DNA from: an uncultured Lysobacterales bacterium
GTDB taxonomy: Bacteria; Pseudomonadota; Gammaproteobacteria; Xanthomonadales; Ahniellaceae
DNA length: 35,738 nucleotides
Assembly: GCA_937924195.1 (NCBI GenBank)
Contig: CALDVP010000151.1
Span: forward strand, 1 to 35,738
Direction of reading: 5' to 3'
A model generated the notes under the pieces. That model made no database searches. It had not been told where the DNA came from and saw only the letters and a list, made by a program, of their open reading frames with translations. Shown here piece by piece: positions 1 through 7,913 of the stretch. Position 1 is the stretch's first letter. Each line of letters opens with the position of its first letter. The position numbers were made by a program, and so were the translations under genes.

Positions 1-421
1 CCTGGCCGCTCGGATCCGCGCCGGGGTGGCCGCCACGCAGGCGAGCGGGCGGCCCGTCGCGCCGCGCGTCGTCGTCGTCCACGGCCGTGACGACGGTCTG
101 ATCCCGCTCGCGCTGACCACGCGCCCGTGGGTCACCGCTGCGCGCGCGCATGGTGCCGACGTGCGCTACTTCGAGGTCGCGAACGTGCAGCACTTCGACG
201 CATTCCTCGGACTTCCGGGCGTGGCCCCGCACTACCTGCCGCTCCTGCCCTTTGCGTGGGCCGCGCTCGACGCGGCGCTCGCAGACGTCGAGGGCCTGGC
301 GGCCCTGCCGAGCACAGGGGCGATCGCGACCTCGCCGAGGGGCGCGGACGCGGAAGGTTACCCCCGCGCACTCGAGGCCTCGCACCTCGGCGCGATCGAG
401 CGGATCTTCCGGTCGCGCTGA
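1..421 (+). CDS. D-(-)-3-hydroxybutyrate oligomer hydrolase, C-terminal part (5'-truncated by window)
   Basis: Only the last ~140 codons are present; the frame is open from base 2, so the gene begins outside the window and the GTG at 26 is probably internal. The visible part carries HGRDDGLIP, then VANVQHFDAFLG (the His region of an alpha/beta hydrolase), then LPSTGAIATSPRG. This run resembles the C-terminus of the 3HBOH family, which cleaves 3-hydroxybutyrate oligomers to monomers during polyhydroxybutyrate mobilisation. Signal peptide and nucleophile Ser lie outside the window, so localisation cannot be judged. It ends 3 bp before the convergent rhomboid gene, leaving no room for a separate terminator. 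The family call is from memory of conserved blocks and is fairly firm. Confidence 0.8.
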   Translation, partial: LAARIRAGVAATQASGRPVAPRVVVVHGRDDGLIPLALTTRPWVTAARAHGADVRYFEVANVQHFDAFLGLPGVAPHYLPLLPFAWAALDAALADVEGLAALPSTGAIATSPRGADAEGYPRALEASHLGAIERIFRSR

Positions 422-424
422 ACT

Positions 425-1252
425 TCAGTGCCGGGTGTCGGTCGGCGGCTCGGCGTCGATGTCGGCTCGACCCGGATGACGGAACGGCACCACGCGGCGG
501 TCGCCCTCACCGCCCTCCCTCGCTGCCGGCTCCCGCCGCCACAGCACCGGCACGTGCTCGGGGCGCGGCAGTTCGAACTCGGCGCGCTCGCGGCGCGCGA
601 GCGCCTCGGCGATCTCGGCCTCGACCTCCCAGCTCCACTCGCGCCGCGGTGGTCGCGGGTCGAGCTCGCGCCAGACGACTGCGGCGATCAGGCCGGCGAC
701 AGCGCCTGAGAGGTGCGATTCCCAACTGACGCCGGCGTCGCCCGGCAATACGCCCCAGACCATGCCGCCGTAGAGCAGGAAGGTCACGAGGGCGACCATG
801 ATCGCGCGCGGCTCCCAGCGCAGCACGCCGAGCAACGCGATCATCGCCATCAGCCCATGGGTGATGCCGCTGGCGCCGATGTGCACCGAATCGCGGCCGA
901 TCAACCAGGTGCCGAGTCCAGCCAGCAACCAGACCAGCGGCACGGCGCGCGCGGTCGTGCGCGGGTAGGCGTAGACCGCGAGCGTCCCAAGCACGAGCAG
1001 CGCGATGGCGTTGCTGCCGACGTGGCCCCACGAGCCATGGACCAGCGGCGCGAACAGCACCCCGACCAGTCCCATGGCGTCGCGTGGCACCACGCCGAAG
1101 CGGCTGAAATCGGCACCGGCCCACTTCGCGGCGAGATGCACCCACAGGATCGCGGCCGCCGCGAGGCCGGATACGAGGAGCGCACGACGCCAGCGTCGCC
1201 GGTCGCGGGCGATCGCGATCGGGCAGTCGACGGGGTCATGGTCTGCATGCAT
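425..1252 (-). CDS. Rhomboid family intramembrane serine protease
   Basis: 275-residue polytopic membrane protein. Rhomboid hallmarks are visible: HGSWGHVGSN at residues 72-81 (the HxxxN loop), GASGITHG with the probable nucleophile Ser128, and the partner His180 in SWESHLSGAVAG, giving the Ser-His dyad of inner-membrane rhomboids. About six hydrophobic segments lie between residues 25 and 195. They are preceded by a basic cytoplasmic N-terminus and followed by a charged ~75-residue C-terminal tail rich in Arg and Glu. The family cleaves single-pass membrane proteins; the substrate here is unknown. The gene is divergent from the rlmI-like gene (108-bp spacer) and abuts the preceding gene tail to tail. 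All catalytic residues are present, so it should be active. Confidence 0.92.
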   Translation of the reverse strand: MHADHDPVDCPIAIARDRRRWRRALLVSGLAAAAILWVHLAAKWAGADFSRFGVVPRDAMGLVGVLFAPLVHGSWGHVGSNAIALLVLGTLAVYAYPRTTARAVPLVWLLAGLGTWLIGRDSVHIGASGITHGLMAMIALLGVLRWEPRAIMVALVTFLLYGGMVWGVLPGDAGVSWESHLSGAVAGLIAAVVWRELDPRPPRREWSWEVEAEIAEALARRERAEFELPRPEHVPVLWRREPAAREGGEGDRRVVPFRHPGRADIDAEPPTDTRH

Positions 1253-1348
1253 CGTCTCGACGTTGGGGCGGATCGGTCCGATTCAAATCCGGTGCCGACC
1301 GCGCCCCGCATGGTCGCGACGTGGCGCGGGCGACCGCCGGCCAAGGGC

Positions 1349-1354
1349 TATGAT
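1349..1354 (+). promoter_or_regulatory. Candidate -10 box (TATGAT) for rlmI-like gene
   Basis: TATGAT matches five of six bases of the sigma70 -10 consensus and ends 6 bp before the ATG at 1361. If used, transcription would start at or within a base or two of the start codon, giving a leaderless mRNA. No convincing -35 lies 17 bp upstream and there is no Shine-Dalgarno sequence before the ATG. Confidence 0.35.
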
Positions 1355-1360
1355 GCCACG

Positions 1361-2536
1361 ATGACCGAAGCCGCCCTGCCCGTCATACGCCTGAAGATCG
1401 AGCGCCGCTCGAACCATCCGTGGATCTACCAGAAGATGGTCGAGAAGCCGGCCGAGAAGCCCCGCCCAGGCAGCGTCGTCGACATCGTCGATGCGACCGG
1501 CGCGTGGGTCGGCCGCGGCTTCTACAACGGCCACTCGCGGATCGCACTGCGGGTGCTGACCGAGCGCCGTGACGAGGCCATCGACGAGGGCTTCTTATCG
1601 CGCCGCCTGGCCACGGCGGTGGCGCTGCGCCGCGAGGTGCTCGGGCTCGAGCGCGTGACCGATGCCTGGCGGGTCTGCCATGCGGAGGGCGACGGGCTCT
1701 CGGGTCTCATCGTCGACCGCTTCGGCGACGTCCTGGTGACCGAGTACTTCTCGGCCGGGATGTTCCGGCAGCGCGACGCAATCCGCCGCGCGCTCGACAG
1801 GCTCTTTCCGGACGCTCGGCACTACGCGTTTGCCGAGGAACACGTCGCCAAGCAGGAAAGCTTCGACTTCCGCGCGGGGCCGGCGCCCGAGCCGGTCGTC
1901 ATCACCGAGCACGGGCTCCGCTTTCGCGCCGCGCCCGGCTCACGCCACAAGACCGGCTTTTTCGCCGACCAGCGCGACAACCGGCGCCGCCTGGCCGAGT
2001 TCTGCACCGGCAAGCGGGTGCTGGACCTCTGCTGCAACTCCGGCGGCTTTGCGATCTACGCGAAGGCGCTGGGCGGCGCGACCGAGGTCGTCGGGCTCGA
2101 CATCGACGGCGAGGTGCTGGCGCTGGCCGAGTCGAACGCGAAGCTCAACCGCGCCCGCGTGCGCTGGGTCGAGGCTGACCTCTTCCACTGGCTGCGCGAG
2201 TACAACCAGGGCCCGCGCGAGAAGTTTGACGTCGTGATCCTCGATCCGGCCAAGATGACGCGCGACCGCGAGCAGGTGATCCCGGCGCTCAAGAAGTACC
2301 TCGACATGAACCGACTGGCGCTGGGTGCGGTCAGCCCTGGTGGAATCTTCCTGACCTGCTCGTGCACTGGACTCGTCGACGAGTCGCAGTTCCTCGACAT
2401 GCTCCGGCGCGCGGCCTTCTACGCCGGTCGCAACGTTCAGGTGCTGCAGGTCAGCGGCGCTGGCGCCGACCATCCCTGGCTCGCCCACGTGCCGGAGAGC
2501 CGCTATCTCAAGGCCGTGTTCTGCCGGGTCGAGTGA
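1361..2536 (+). CDS. rlmI: Class I SAM-dependent rRNA methyltransferase, RlmI type (23S rRNA m5C)
   Basis: 391 residues, close to E. coli RlmI (396). A PUA-like RNA-binding region covers roughly residues 1-85 (starting LPVIRLKIERRSNHPWIYQ). A Rossmann methyltransferase domain follows, with SAM motif VLDLCCNSGGF near residue 220, motif IV DPAKM at D295, and TCSCTG carrying Cys333 and Cys335, one of which is the expected catalytic cysteine of m5C methyltransferases. RlmI methylates C1962 of 23S rRNA. The same frame is open far upstream to 713, but that stretch is antisense to the rhomboid gene; homology begins at MTEAALP, so ATG 1361 is chosen. The motif IV form DPAK rather than DPPK is a small divergence. 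It converges on the next gene with a 9-bp gap. Confidence 0.88.
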   Translation: MTEAALPVIRLKIERRSNHPWIYQKMVEKPAEKPRPGSVVDIVDATGAWVGRGFYNGHSRIALRVLTERRDEAIDEGFLSRRLATAVALRREVLGLERVTDAWRVCHAEGDGLSGLIVDRFGDVLVTEYFSAGMFRQRDAIRRALDRLFPDARHYAFAEEHVAKQESFDFRAGPAPEPVVITEHGLRFRAAPGSRHKTGFFADQRDNRRRLAEFCTGKRVLDLCCNSGGFAIYAKALGGATEVVGLDIDGEVLALAESNAKLNRARVRWVEADLFHWLREYNQGPREKFDVVILDPAKMTRDREQVIPALKKYLDMNRLALGAVSPGGIFLTCSCTGLVDESQFLDMLRRAAFYAGRNVQVLQVSGAGADHPWLAHVPESRYLKAVFCRVE

Positions 2537-2545
2537 ACGACGCGC

Positions 2546-3217
2546 TCACCCGTCCGGCGGCTGCCCGGGCCAGCGCGTGCGGAAGAGCGCATCGCCGATC
2601 GGGTAAGTGATGTTGAAATTCCAGTGGGCCATCAGTCGCGGGTCATGGTGCGTCTGGTGCAACGCCCGGAGCCGGGCCAGCCCCGGCAGCCGCGAGATCC
2701 ACGTATCCGGCCGCGCGTGGTAGGCGAAGTGCAGGAACTCGTAGTTGAGGTAGTACGCGAGCCCGGTAGCGACGAACAGCCACGCGACGTTCGAAGAAAC
2801 GAACCAGGCCAGCAGCAGCCAGACCGGCGTCGCAAACAGGCCGAAGAAAAACACGACCAGGATCGGCGGGAACAGCACCGCGCGAAGATCGCGCACATCG
2901 TCGTAGGGCATGTCGCGATCGGTGAAGAAACGGTGGTGCTGTCCGGCGTGGCGCTTGTAGATCAGGCCGAGGCCGCGGAACGGACGGTGCATCGGCCAGC
3001 GGTGGCCGACGTACTCGGCGAGATTGGCGTACAGGAACGCGAGCGGCACGGTCAGCCACTCGAGCGGCTGGACCTGTTCGAGCTGCCACAGGCAGGCGGC
3101 GAGCGCGGCCAGCCCGCCGCCGAAGGTGAACGCCACATGCGCGCGGCCCGAGTAGCCGACCGGAATCTCGCTGGCGCGGTAAGCCTCGCGGAATGCGTGG
3201 GTCGTGGCGTCGGTCAC
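2546..3217 (-). CDS. Fatty acid hydroxylase / sterol desaturase superfamily membrane protein
   Basis: 223 residues from the GTG at 3217. Four hydrophobic stretches (about 27-45, 54-70, 113-140, 143-160) surround the histidine clusters of the di-iron hydroxylase superfamily: HRWPMH at 72-77, HAGQHH at 90-95, HFAYH at 163-167 and HQTHH at 187-191. The iron ligands are therefore intact and it should be a membrane-bound O2-dependent hydroxylase or desaturase acting on a lipid; the substrate cannot be told. The start overlaps the stop of the upstream DCC gene (GTGA), implying translational coupling. A TTG-initiated extension to 3292 is open but runs antisense-like inside the upstream gene and is not needed. 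Confidence 0.85.
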   Translation of the reverse strand: MTDATTHAFREAYRASEIPVGYSGRAHVAFTFGGGLAALAACLWQLEQVQPLEWLTVPLAFLYANLAEYVGHRWPMHRPFRGLGLIYKRHAGQHHRFFTDRDMPYDDVRDLRAVLFPPILVVFFFGLFATPVWLLLAWFVSSNVAWLFVATGLAYYLNYEFLHFAYHARPDTWISRLPGLARLRALHQTHHDPRLMAHWNFNITYPIGDALFRTRWPGQPPDG

Positions 3218-3645
3218 GGGAGCTCCATCCGGATCCGGGAGACGGCGTCGATGCCACAGGCGCCGTCGCGGCAGCGACGCGGAAAGCGCCAATCGCAGAA
3301 GCGCGCATATAGCGATTCCATGGCCCGCGATGTGATCAGCCGCTCGAATCGGCGCGCGAGGCCGGCATAGCGGGGGATGCGGGTCCAGACACCGTGGAAG
3401 GCGCGCATCCCGACCAGCAGCCGACCTTGCTCGTCGCGTGCGTGCAGACGGTGAATCGCGTCGCGCTGACTGATGCCGATCGCAACGAGGCGCTCGGGCT
3501 CGGCGACGACGTCGGTGTAGCGGATCGGCACCGACGACCGCAAGGCGCGGTAGTGCGCCATCTCCCGGCGGCAGGCCGGGCAGCCGCCGTCGTAATAGAC
3601 CTCGAAAGGCTCCACTTGCGCGCCGTGCTCGGGCTGATTGGTCAT
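3214..3645 (-). CDS. DCC (DUF393) family thiol-disulfide oxidoreductase-like protein
   Basis: 143 residues. The N-terminus FEVYYDGGCPACRREMAHYR carries the family signature DGxCPxC (Cys22, Cys25), a thioredoxin-like dithiol. The downstream block GMRAFHGVWTRIPRY, ending in a basic Trp/Phe-rich tail, is also typical. DUF393 proteins are predicted redox proteins without a defined substrate. The gene overlaps the hydroxylase-superfamily gene by 4 bp and probably forms a two-gene unit with it, so a role in electron or thiol supply to that enzyme is possible but only inferred. Three further Cys residues lie near the C-terminus (117, 125 and 130). Confidence 0.85.
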   Translation of the reverse strand: MTNQPEHGAQVEPFEVYYDGGCPACRREMAHYRALRSSVPIRYTDVVAEPERLVAIGISQRDAIHRLHARDEQGRLLVGMRAFHGVWTRIPRYAGLARRFERLITSRAMESLYARFCDWRFPRRCRDGACGIDAVSRIRMELP

Positions 3646-3718
3646 GGTCTGGCGGGTCCTCCGGCTTGGGCCGAGACTCCGTATTCGGCGATGATGCCGG
3701 ACTTGGAGGCTAACGGGG

Positions 3719-4369
3719 ATGCGGACGATGGATCGTGAGGACCTCGGGTCCTGGGAGGTGGACCGATCCGTCGGGCCCGATTCAGCCGATCACGTCCACG
3801 TCTACCGCTTTGATGGCGCCGGGACTGCGGCAGCTGCGATGGGCCGGCTCAGCCTCGTGGCCGGCTTCGCACCCCGTTCCCTGCCGATCGGAATCGGCTT
3901 TCACGGCAAACCTTTTCTCAAAGGCTCGCCGTGGCGATTCAACCTTTCGCATTGCCGCGGGATCCAGCTGCTCGCGGTAGCTTGCGCGCTGGAGGTCGGG
4001 ATCGATGTTGAGCGGATCCGGTCGGTTCGGCGGCGCGCGGCGCTGCTGGCGCGTTGCTTCACGGCCTCCGAGCGCGCTCGCCTCGAAGAGGCTCCGGATC
4101 GCGAGTTGCTGCGGCACTGGGCTGCCAAGGAAGCGCTGGTCAAGGCGATCGGCCGCGGCATCGCTTACGGGCTCGCCCGAATCGAGATCGCCTGCTCGGA
4201 CGACGGGAGGTTGTCGATCGCTCGCTGCGAAGGGCCGGGTGGGCCGGCCTCGCGCTGGCGATTGATCGAGCTGCCGAGGATCGACGATGCCGTCGCGATG
4301 CTGGTTCTGGAATCCCCGGGACGTCCGGTGCGCTGCCTCCGGGTCAGTGACCCGACCGCCCGGGACTGA
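3719..4369 (+). CDS. 4'-phosphopantetheinyl transferase superfamily protein (Sfp type)
   Basis: 216 residues. Sfp-family motifs appear in order: FNLSH (residues 74-78, pantetheine-phosphate contact), GIDVE (94-98, Mg-binding Asp96 and Glu98) and [14 protein letters not shown] (134-147, Glu138 and Lys142). The enzyme transfers phosphopantetheine from CoA to carrier proteins; the long Sfp-like form usually serves polyketide, peptide or fatty-acid carriers, none of which is in the window. GGAGG at 3705-3709, 9 bp before the ATG, supports this start over the in-frame Met at 3728. The gene is divergent from the DCC/hydroxylase pair with 73 bp between. Confidence 0.88.
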   Translation: MRTMDREDLGSWEVDRSVGPDSADHVHVYRFDGAGTAAAAMGRLSLVAGFAPRSLPIGIGFHGKPFLKGSPWRFNLSHCRGIQLLAVACALEVGIDVERIRSVRRRAALLARCFTASERARLEEAPDRELLRHWAAKEALVKAIGRGIAYGLARIEIACSDDGRLSIARCEGPGGPASRWRLIELPRIDDAVAMLVLESPGRPVRCLRVSDPTARD

Positions 4370-4488
4370 GCGAGATCCTGCGACCGCGCTTTTCCGCAAG
4401 CAAAACGGCGACGCGCGCCGGCGAGGCCTGCTCTGGCATGCTCGCGTGTCGAGATCAGCAAGCCGCCCGCAGGTCCGGAGCCAACCTG

Positions 4489-5238
4489 ATGACCGTCCTC
4501 AGCGTGAACGTCAACAAGATCGCGGTACTGCGCAACTCGCGCGGCGGCGCCCTTCCTTCCGTCGAGCGCGCCGCGCGCGTGGCGGTCGAGGCGGGGGCGG
4601 GGGGCATCACCGTGCATCCGCGCCCGGATCTTCGACACATCCGGCCCGACGACGTGCGCGCGCTGGCTCGCTGGCTACCGGTCGAGCTGAACATCGAAGG
4701 CAATCCCTTTGCGCCGCCGAATGATCGTGGCTATCCGGGCCTGCTGGCGCTGGCCGAGGAGATCCGTCCTGCGCAGTGCACGCTGGTCCCGGACGCGGTC
4801 GGGCAAATCACCTCGGACCACGGCTTCGACCTCGCGCGCGACGCAACGCGGCTCGAGCCATCGATCGCGCGGTTGAAGGCGCTTGGAATCCGGGTCAGTG
4901 TGTTCGTCGACCCCGATGACGCGAACGTGGCTCAGGCCGCTGCGATCGGGGCCGACCGGGTCGAGCTCTACACCGGGCCTTATGCGGAAGCGTTCGCGGT
5001 TGGCGCACCGGCCGCCGCACTTTCGGACTGCGCCAGGACGGCGAAACGGGCCCTGGACGCCGGACTCGGCGTCAACGCCGGCCACGATCTCGACCAGACC
5101 AACCTCGGGCCCTTCCTGTCGGCCGTGCCGGGCGTGCTCGAAGTGTCGATCGGGCATGCCCTGATCGGCGAGGCACTCTACGACGGTCTGGCGCCGACGG
5201 TCCGCAACTATCTCGCGGTGATCGCCGGAGCGCGCTGA
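4489..5238 (+). CDS. pdxJ: Pyridoxine 5'-phosphate synthase
   Basis: 249 residues. PdxJ condenses 1-deoxyxylulose 5-phosphate with 3-amino-2-oxopropyl phosphate to make pyridoxine 5'-phosphate in the DXP-dependent vitamin B6 pathway. Visible TIM-barrel signatures: [16 protein letters not shown] (5-20), [13 protein letters not shown] (39-51), LNIEGNPF (67-74), [24 protein letters not shown] and [12 protein letters not shown] near the C-terminus. The NVNKIA and NIEGNPF blocks match the variant I associate with Xanthomonas-type proteins rather than the E. coli form (NIDHIA). The ATG at 4489 is preceded by GGAG at 4477-4480; an open extension to 4438 adds no homologous sequence. It converges on the tonB-exbBD operon. 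Confidence 0.95.
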   Translation: MTVLSVNVNKIAVLRNSRGGALPSVERAARVAVEAGAGGITVHPRPDLRHIRPDDVRALARWLPVELNIEGNPFAPPNDRGYPGLLALAEEIRPAQCTLVPDAVGQITSDHGFDLARDATRLEPSIARLKALGIRVSVFVDPDDANVAQAAAIGADRVELYTGPYAEAFAVGAPAAALSDCARTAKRALDAGLGVNAGHDLDQTNLGPFLSAVPGVLEVSIGHALIGEALYDGLAPTVRNYLAVIAGAR

Positions 5239-5290
5239 AGCGCGGACGGCCGGCTCGATCGCCAGGCCTCATCGCGACCGGTCCCGAAAC

Positions 5291-5317
5291 GAAAACGCCG
5301 CCGGTTTCGCGGCGGCG
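5291..5317 (-). terminator. Rho-independent terminator of the tonB-exbBD operon
   Basis: Read on the minus strand, CGCCGCC (5317-5311) pairs with GGCGGCG (5302-5296) around an 8-nt loop, followed directly by TTTTCG. The hairpin starts 36 bp after the exbD stop at 5353. On the plus strand no T-run follows, so it is expected to act mainly on the minus-strand operon. Confidence 0.8.
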
Positions 5318-5352
5318 CCTCGCGTGCGTCCGATGGACGGGACGGGCCAGGA

Positions 5353-5763
5353 TCAGCTGCCCGGCATGTTCTCGAAGCCGATCTTGGTCATGCCGGCCCG
5401 GCGCGCGGTCGCGAGGACGTTCGCGACCACCTGGTACTCGGTCTCGCTGTCGGCGTCGATGCGCAATTCCGGCTGAGGATCCTTGCGCGCCTCGAGCTGC
5501 AGTTGCGGCTCGAGCGCCGCCGGAATCAGCGGCTGTTCGTTCCAGAACAGCTGTCCGGTCGCGCGGATCTTGAGCGCGATCGGCGGCGGCGGATCCTGCT
5601 GGACTGGCGGGTTCAGCGAGCGCTGCGGCAGATCGATCGGCACCTGGAAGGTCACCGACGGCGCGGAAATCATGAAGATGATCAGCAGCACCAGGAGGAT
5701 GTCGATCAGCGGAACGATGTTCGGTTCCGACATCGCTTCCGCGGCCTTATTGACGTACGCCAT
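5353..5763 (-). CDS. exbD2: ExbD/TolR-family biopolymer transport protein (second copy)
   Basis: 136 residues. One membrane span, about residues 16-35 (NIVPLIDILLVLLIIFMIS), contains Asp21, which matches the proton-relay Asp of ExbD, then a periplasmic domain ending ATARRAGMTKIGFE. ExbD works with ExbB to convert proton flow into TonB movement. It is the last gene of the cluster, 32 bp after the first exbD copy and followed by the terminator. The QQDPPPPI stretch after the span is more proline-rich than in the first copy. The Shine-Dalgarno sequence is weak, which may set lower expression. Two unequal exbD genes suggest a heteromeric or alternative ExbD complex, as reported for Xanthomonas campestris. 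Confidence 0.92.
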   Translation of the reverse strand: MAYVNKAAEAMSEPNIVPLIDILLVLLIIFMISAPSVTFQVPIDLPQRSLNPPVQQDPPPPIALKIRATGQLFWNEQPLIPAALEPQLQLEARKDPQPELRIDADSETEYQVVANVLATARRAGMTKIGFENMPGS

Positions 5764-5795
5764 GGGGAGTTTCTCGATCGGGTCGGGCGGTCGGC

Positions 5796-6215
5796 TCAGC
5801 GAGCCGCCTCGGGCGAAGTGACAAGACCGACCTGCTTCATGCCGGCATTCTTCGCGATGGCCATCACCCGCATCACATCCTTGTATTGGGTGTCACGGTC
5901 ACCGCGGAGGTGCACGGGTGGCTGTGGCTGGCGTCGGGCCTCGACACGCAGCCTCGCCAGCAGCTGGTCCTGCGAGATCGGCTGATCGTTCCAGTACAGG
6001 GCCCCGCTGCTCTGGAGAGCGATCGTGATCGTCCCCGCCGGCTGCTCGTTGCGGGCTGCGTCGGCCTTCGGCAGATCGACCTTGACCCGGTGCGACATCA
6101 GCGGCGCCGTGATCATGAAGATGATCAGCAGCACCAGCATCACGTCGACCAACGGGACGACGTTGATCTCCGCCATCGCCTCGCCGGGCCCCTGCTTGCC
6201 TACGGTCATGCCCAT
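5796..6215 (-). CDS. exbD1: ExbD/TolR-family biopolymer transport protein (first copy)
   Basis: 139 residues. A short cytoplasmic tail is followed by a single membrane span (INVVPLVDVMLVLLIIFMITA, about 17-37) with the conserved Asp24, then a periplasmic domain with DRDTQYKDVMRVMAIAKNAG. The start at 6215 is supported by GGAG about 7 nt upstream; a second Met two codons in is also possible. It lies 38 bp after exbB and 32 bp before the second exbD. With ExbB it forms the inner-membrane motor energising TonB. Confidence 0.94.
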   Translation of the reverse strand: MGMTVGKQGPGEAMAEINVVPLVDVMLVLLIIFMITAPLMSHRVKVDLPKADAARNEQPAGTITIALQSSGALYWNDQPISQDQLLARLRVEARRQPQPPVHLRGDRDTQYKDVMRVMAIAKNAGMKQVGLVTSPEAAR

Positions 6216-6253
6216 CGCGGGACTCCTCGCCTGGCCTCGTCAGCGTCGTCCGA

Positions 6254-7060
6254 TCACTTCTTGGCCGCCACGATCTTCGGCGCGACACCGTCGACGCGCG
6301 AGCCGGTGGCGAAGAAGTCGTGCAGGTCGTGTGCGAACTCGTCGAAACGCGCGTTGATCTTCTTGTTGCTACGCGTCAGGAAGTTGTAGCCGAGCAACGC
6401 CGGGATCGCGACGCCGAGGCCGATCGCAGTCATGATGAGTGCCTTGCCAATCGGGCCTGCGACCGCGTCCAGCGAGGCCTGGCCGCTCGCGCCGATCCGG
6501 ATCAGCGCCTGGTACATCGCCCACACGGTGCCGAGCAGACCGATGAATGGGGCCGAGGAACCAGCGGTCGCCAGCAGGGTGAGGCCGGTCTCGAGCTTCG
6601 AGCTCTCGCGGATCACTGCCTGGCGCAGCGCGCGGTCGATGAACTCCGAACGGTTCAGGGCCTCGACCAGACGCGATCCCTCGTGCGCCTGATGATGGGC
6701 AGCGGCGGAGGCGGCATCGAGCGCGATCTTCGAGAATGGCTCCGAGCGCGGCTGCTCCTCCATGAACCGGATCGCGTCGGCGGTCGACGGCATGGACCAG
6801 AAAGTGTTGATCACCTTGTCCATGCGCGCGTTGATCATGATGTTCCGGTAGTAGTTCCAGATGATGTAGAAGATCGACGTGAACGACAGCACGATCAGGA
6901 CGATGAAACACGTCCAGCCGATCCAGTCGAACTGCTCGAGCATCTGACGGAAGCCCATCTGCGCGAGGGCCGCCGCGTTGGGGTCGATGCCGGAGGCGGC
7001 TGCGCCGACCGAGGTCTGCGGCATGGCCATGGTGAAGGCGTTCAGAGCTTCAAGGAGCAT
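6254..7060 (-). CDS. exbB: MotA/TolQ/ExbB proton channel family protein
   Basis: 268 residues. Three membrane spans: about 47-69 (IGWTCFIVLIVLSFTSIFYIIW), about 158-185 containing the family block PFIGLLGTVWAMY (171-183), and about 203-228 (GPIGKALIMTAIGLGVAIPALLGY). A charged cytoplasmic loop separates spans one and two. The protein forms the multimeric channel around ExbD. Its start lies 4 bp after the tonB stop, and an AAGGG ribosome-binding site sits inside the end of tonB, so translation is probably coupled. The ~40-residue N-terminal extension before the first span has moderate Ala/Met content and no clear signal peptide. Confidence 0.95.
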   Translation of the reverse strand: MLLEALNAFTMAMPQTSVGAAASGIDPNAAALAQMGFRQMLEQFDWIGWTCFIVLIVLSFTSIFYIIWNYYRNIMINARMDKVINTFWSMPSTADAIRFMEEQPRSEPFSKIALDAASAAAHHQAHEGSRLVEALNRSEFIDRALRQAVIRESSKLETGLTLLATAGSSAPFIGLLGTVWAMYQALIRIGASGQASLDAVAGPIGKALIMTAIGLGVAIPALLGYNFLTRSNKKINARFDEFAHDLHDFFATGSRVDGVAPKIVAAKK

Positions 7061-7064
7061 GGGA

Positions 7065-7721
7065 TTACCCTTCGTTCAGCGTAAAGTTGATCGGAACCAA
7101 CACCCAGCCTTCGACCGGGCGACCATCCCTGATTTCAGGGTTGAACTTCCAGCGACGGACCGCGGTGATCGCGGCCTGGTCGAGGATGCGATGACGGCTC
7201 GACTTTTCGACCTCGATCTGAAGTGGCGAACCGTCGACGCCGACCAGCACACGAAGCATCACGAGGCCCTGGAGCCGCTGCCGAATGGCCTGCGGCGGGT
7301 AGGCCGGCGGGTTGGCGCGACGATAGCTTGGATCTTCGCTGGCCGCGGTGTTCGGGATCGATGGTGCCGGCGGTGCCGGCGGCGCGGGCGGTGGTGCCGG
7401 CTCGGCCATCGGTAATGGTTCATTGAACACTGGCGTGTCCGGCTCCGGTGGCGGCGGCGCCGGCGTCGGGCGGTTCTCTTCGATCTTGCGCACGATCTTG
7501 GGCGGCTCGGGCGGCGGCGGCGGCGGTGGTGGTGGCGGCGGCGGCGGCTCGAGGAAGACCACGTCGACGACCGTGTCCTCCAGTGACGCACTGGCCTCAG
7601 GTGGTTTCACCGGGGCAAGCAGGAACATCAAGAAGCCGATGTGCACCGAGATCGCACCCCACAGGGCGACGACGCGGCGCCAGTTGATTGCATCGGGTTC
7701 CTTGTCCGTCAGGTAATCCAT
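7065..7721 (-). CDS. tonB: Energy transducer TonB
   Basis: 218 residues. Cytoplasmic N-terminus, single anchor about 17-37 (VVALWGAISVHIGFLMFLLAP), a proline-rich periplasm-spanning segment (about 58-125) that includes 13 consecutive prolines at residues 59-71, then a TonB C-terminal domain from about 140 (YPPQAIRQRLQGLVMLRV ... AAITAVRRWKFNP). It transmits ExbBD energy to outer-membrane TonB-dependent receptors. First gene of the tonB-exbB-exbD-exbD unit; 192 bp separate it from the TPR gene upstream, room for its own promoter, though I could not identify convincing -35/-10 boxes. Confidence 0.95.
   Translation of the reverse strand: MDYLTDKEPDAINWRRVVALWGAISVHIGFLMFLLAPVKPPEASASLEDTVVDVVFLEPPPPPPPPPPPPPEPPKIVRKIEENRPTPAPPPPEPDTPVFNEPLPMAEPAPPPAPPAPPAPSIPNTAASEDPSYRRANPPAYPPQAIRQRLQGLVMLRVLVGVDGSPLQIEVEKSSRHRILDQAAITAVRRWKFNPEIRDGRPVEGWVLVPINFTLNEG
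7509..7547 (-). repeat. Short tandem CCG/CCA repeat encoding 13 prolines in tonB
   Basis: Thirteen consecutive proline codons: five CCG, three CCA, five minus-strand codons ending CCG with a final CCC. The near-perfect triplet repeat keeps frame if copies are gained or lost, so length change would alter only TonB reach. Glu codons flank both ends. Confidence 0.85.
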
Positions 7722-7913
7722 CGAAGAGGGTCCAGCTGTCCGGTGGGTGTCTGGTGCCGGGGCGCCCGGCCATCTTCCGGTCGAGCGTCAAGGGACGAAA
7801 GTACCGTCCCAGGCGCACGTTCATCAGGGGTTGGCGAACGTACACCACGCGGGCGCCCCAGACAAGCTGCGATCGCGTCCGGCTGGGCGCGTCGGAGGTT
7901 GCCTGGGCGTCCG

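Noticed and set aside
713-1360. Open plus-strand extension upstream of the rlmI-like gene
   Set aside because: It runs antisense through the rhomboid gene and has no recognisable sequence; the conserved protein begins at 1361.
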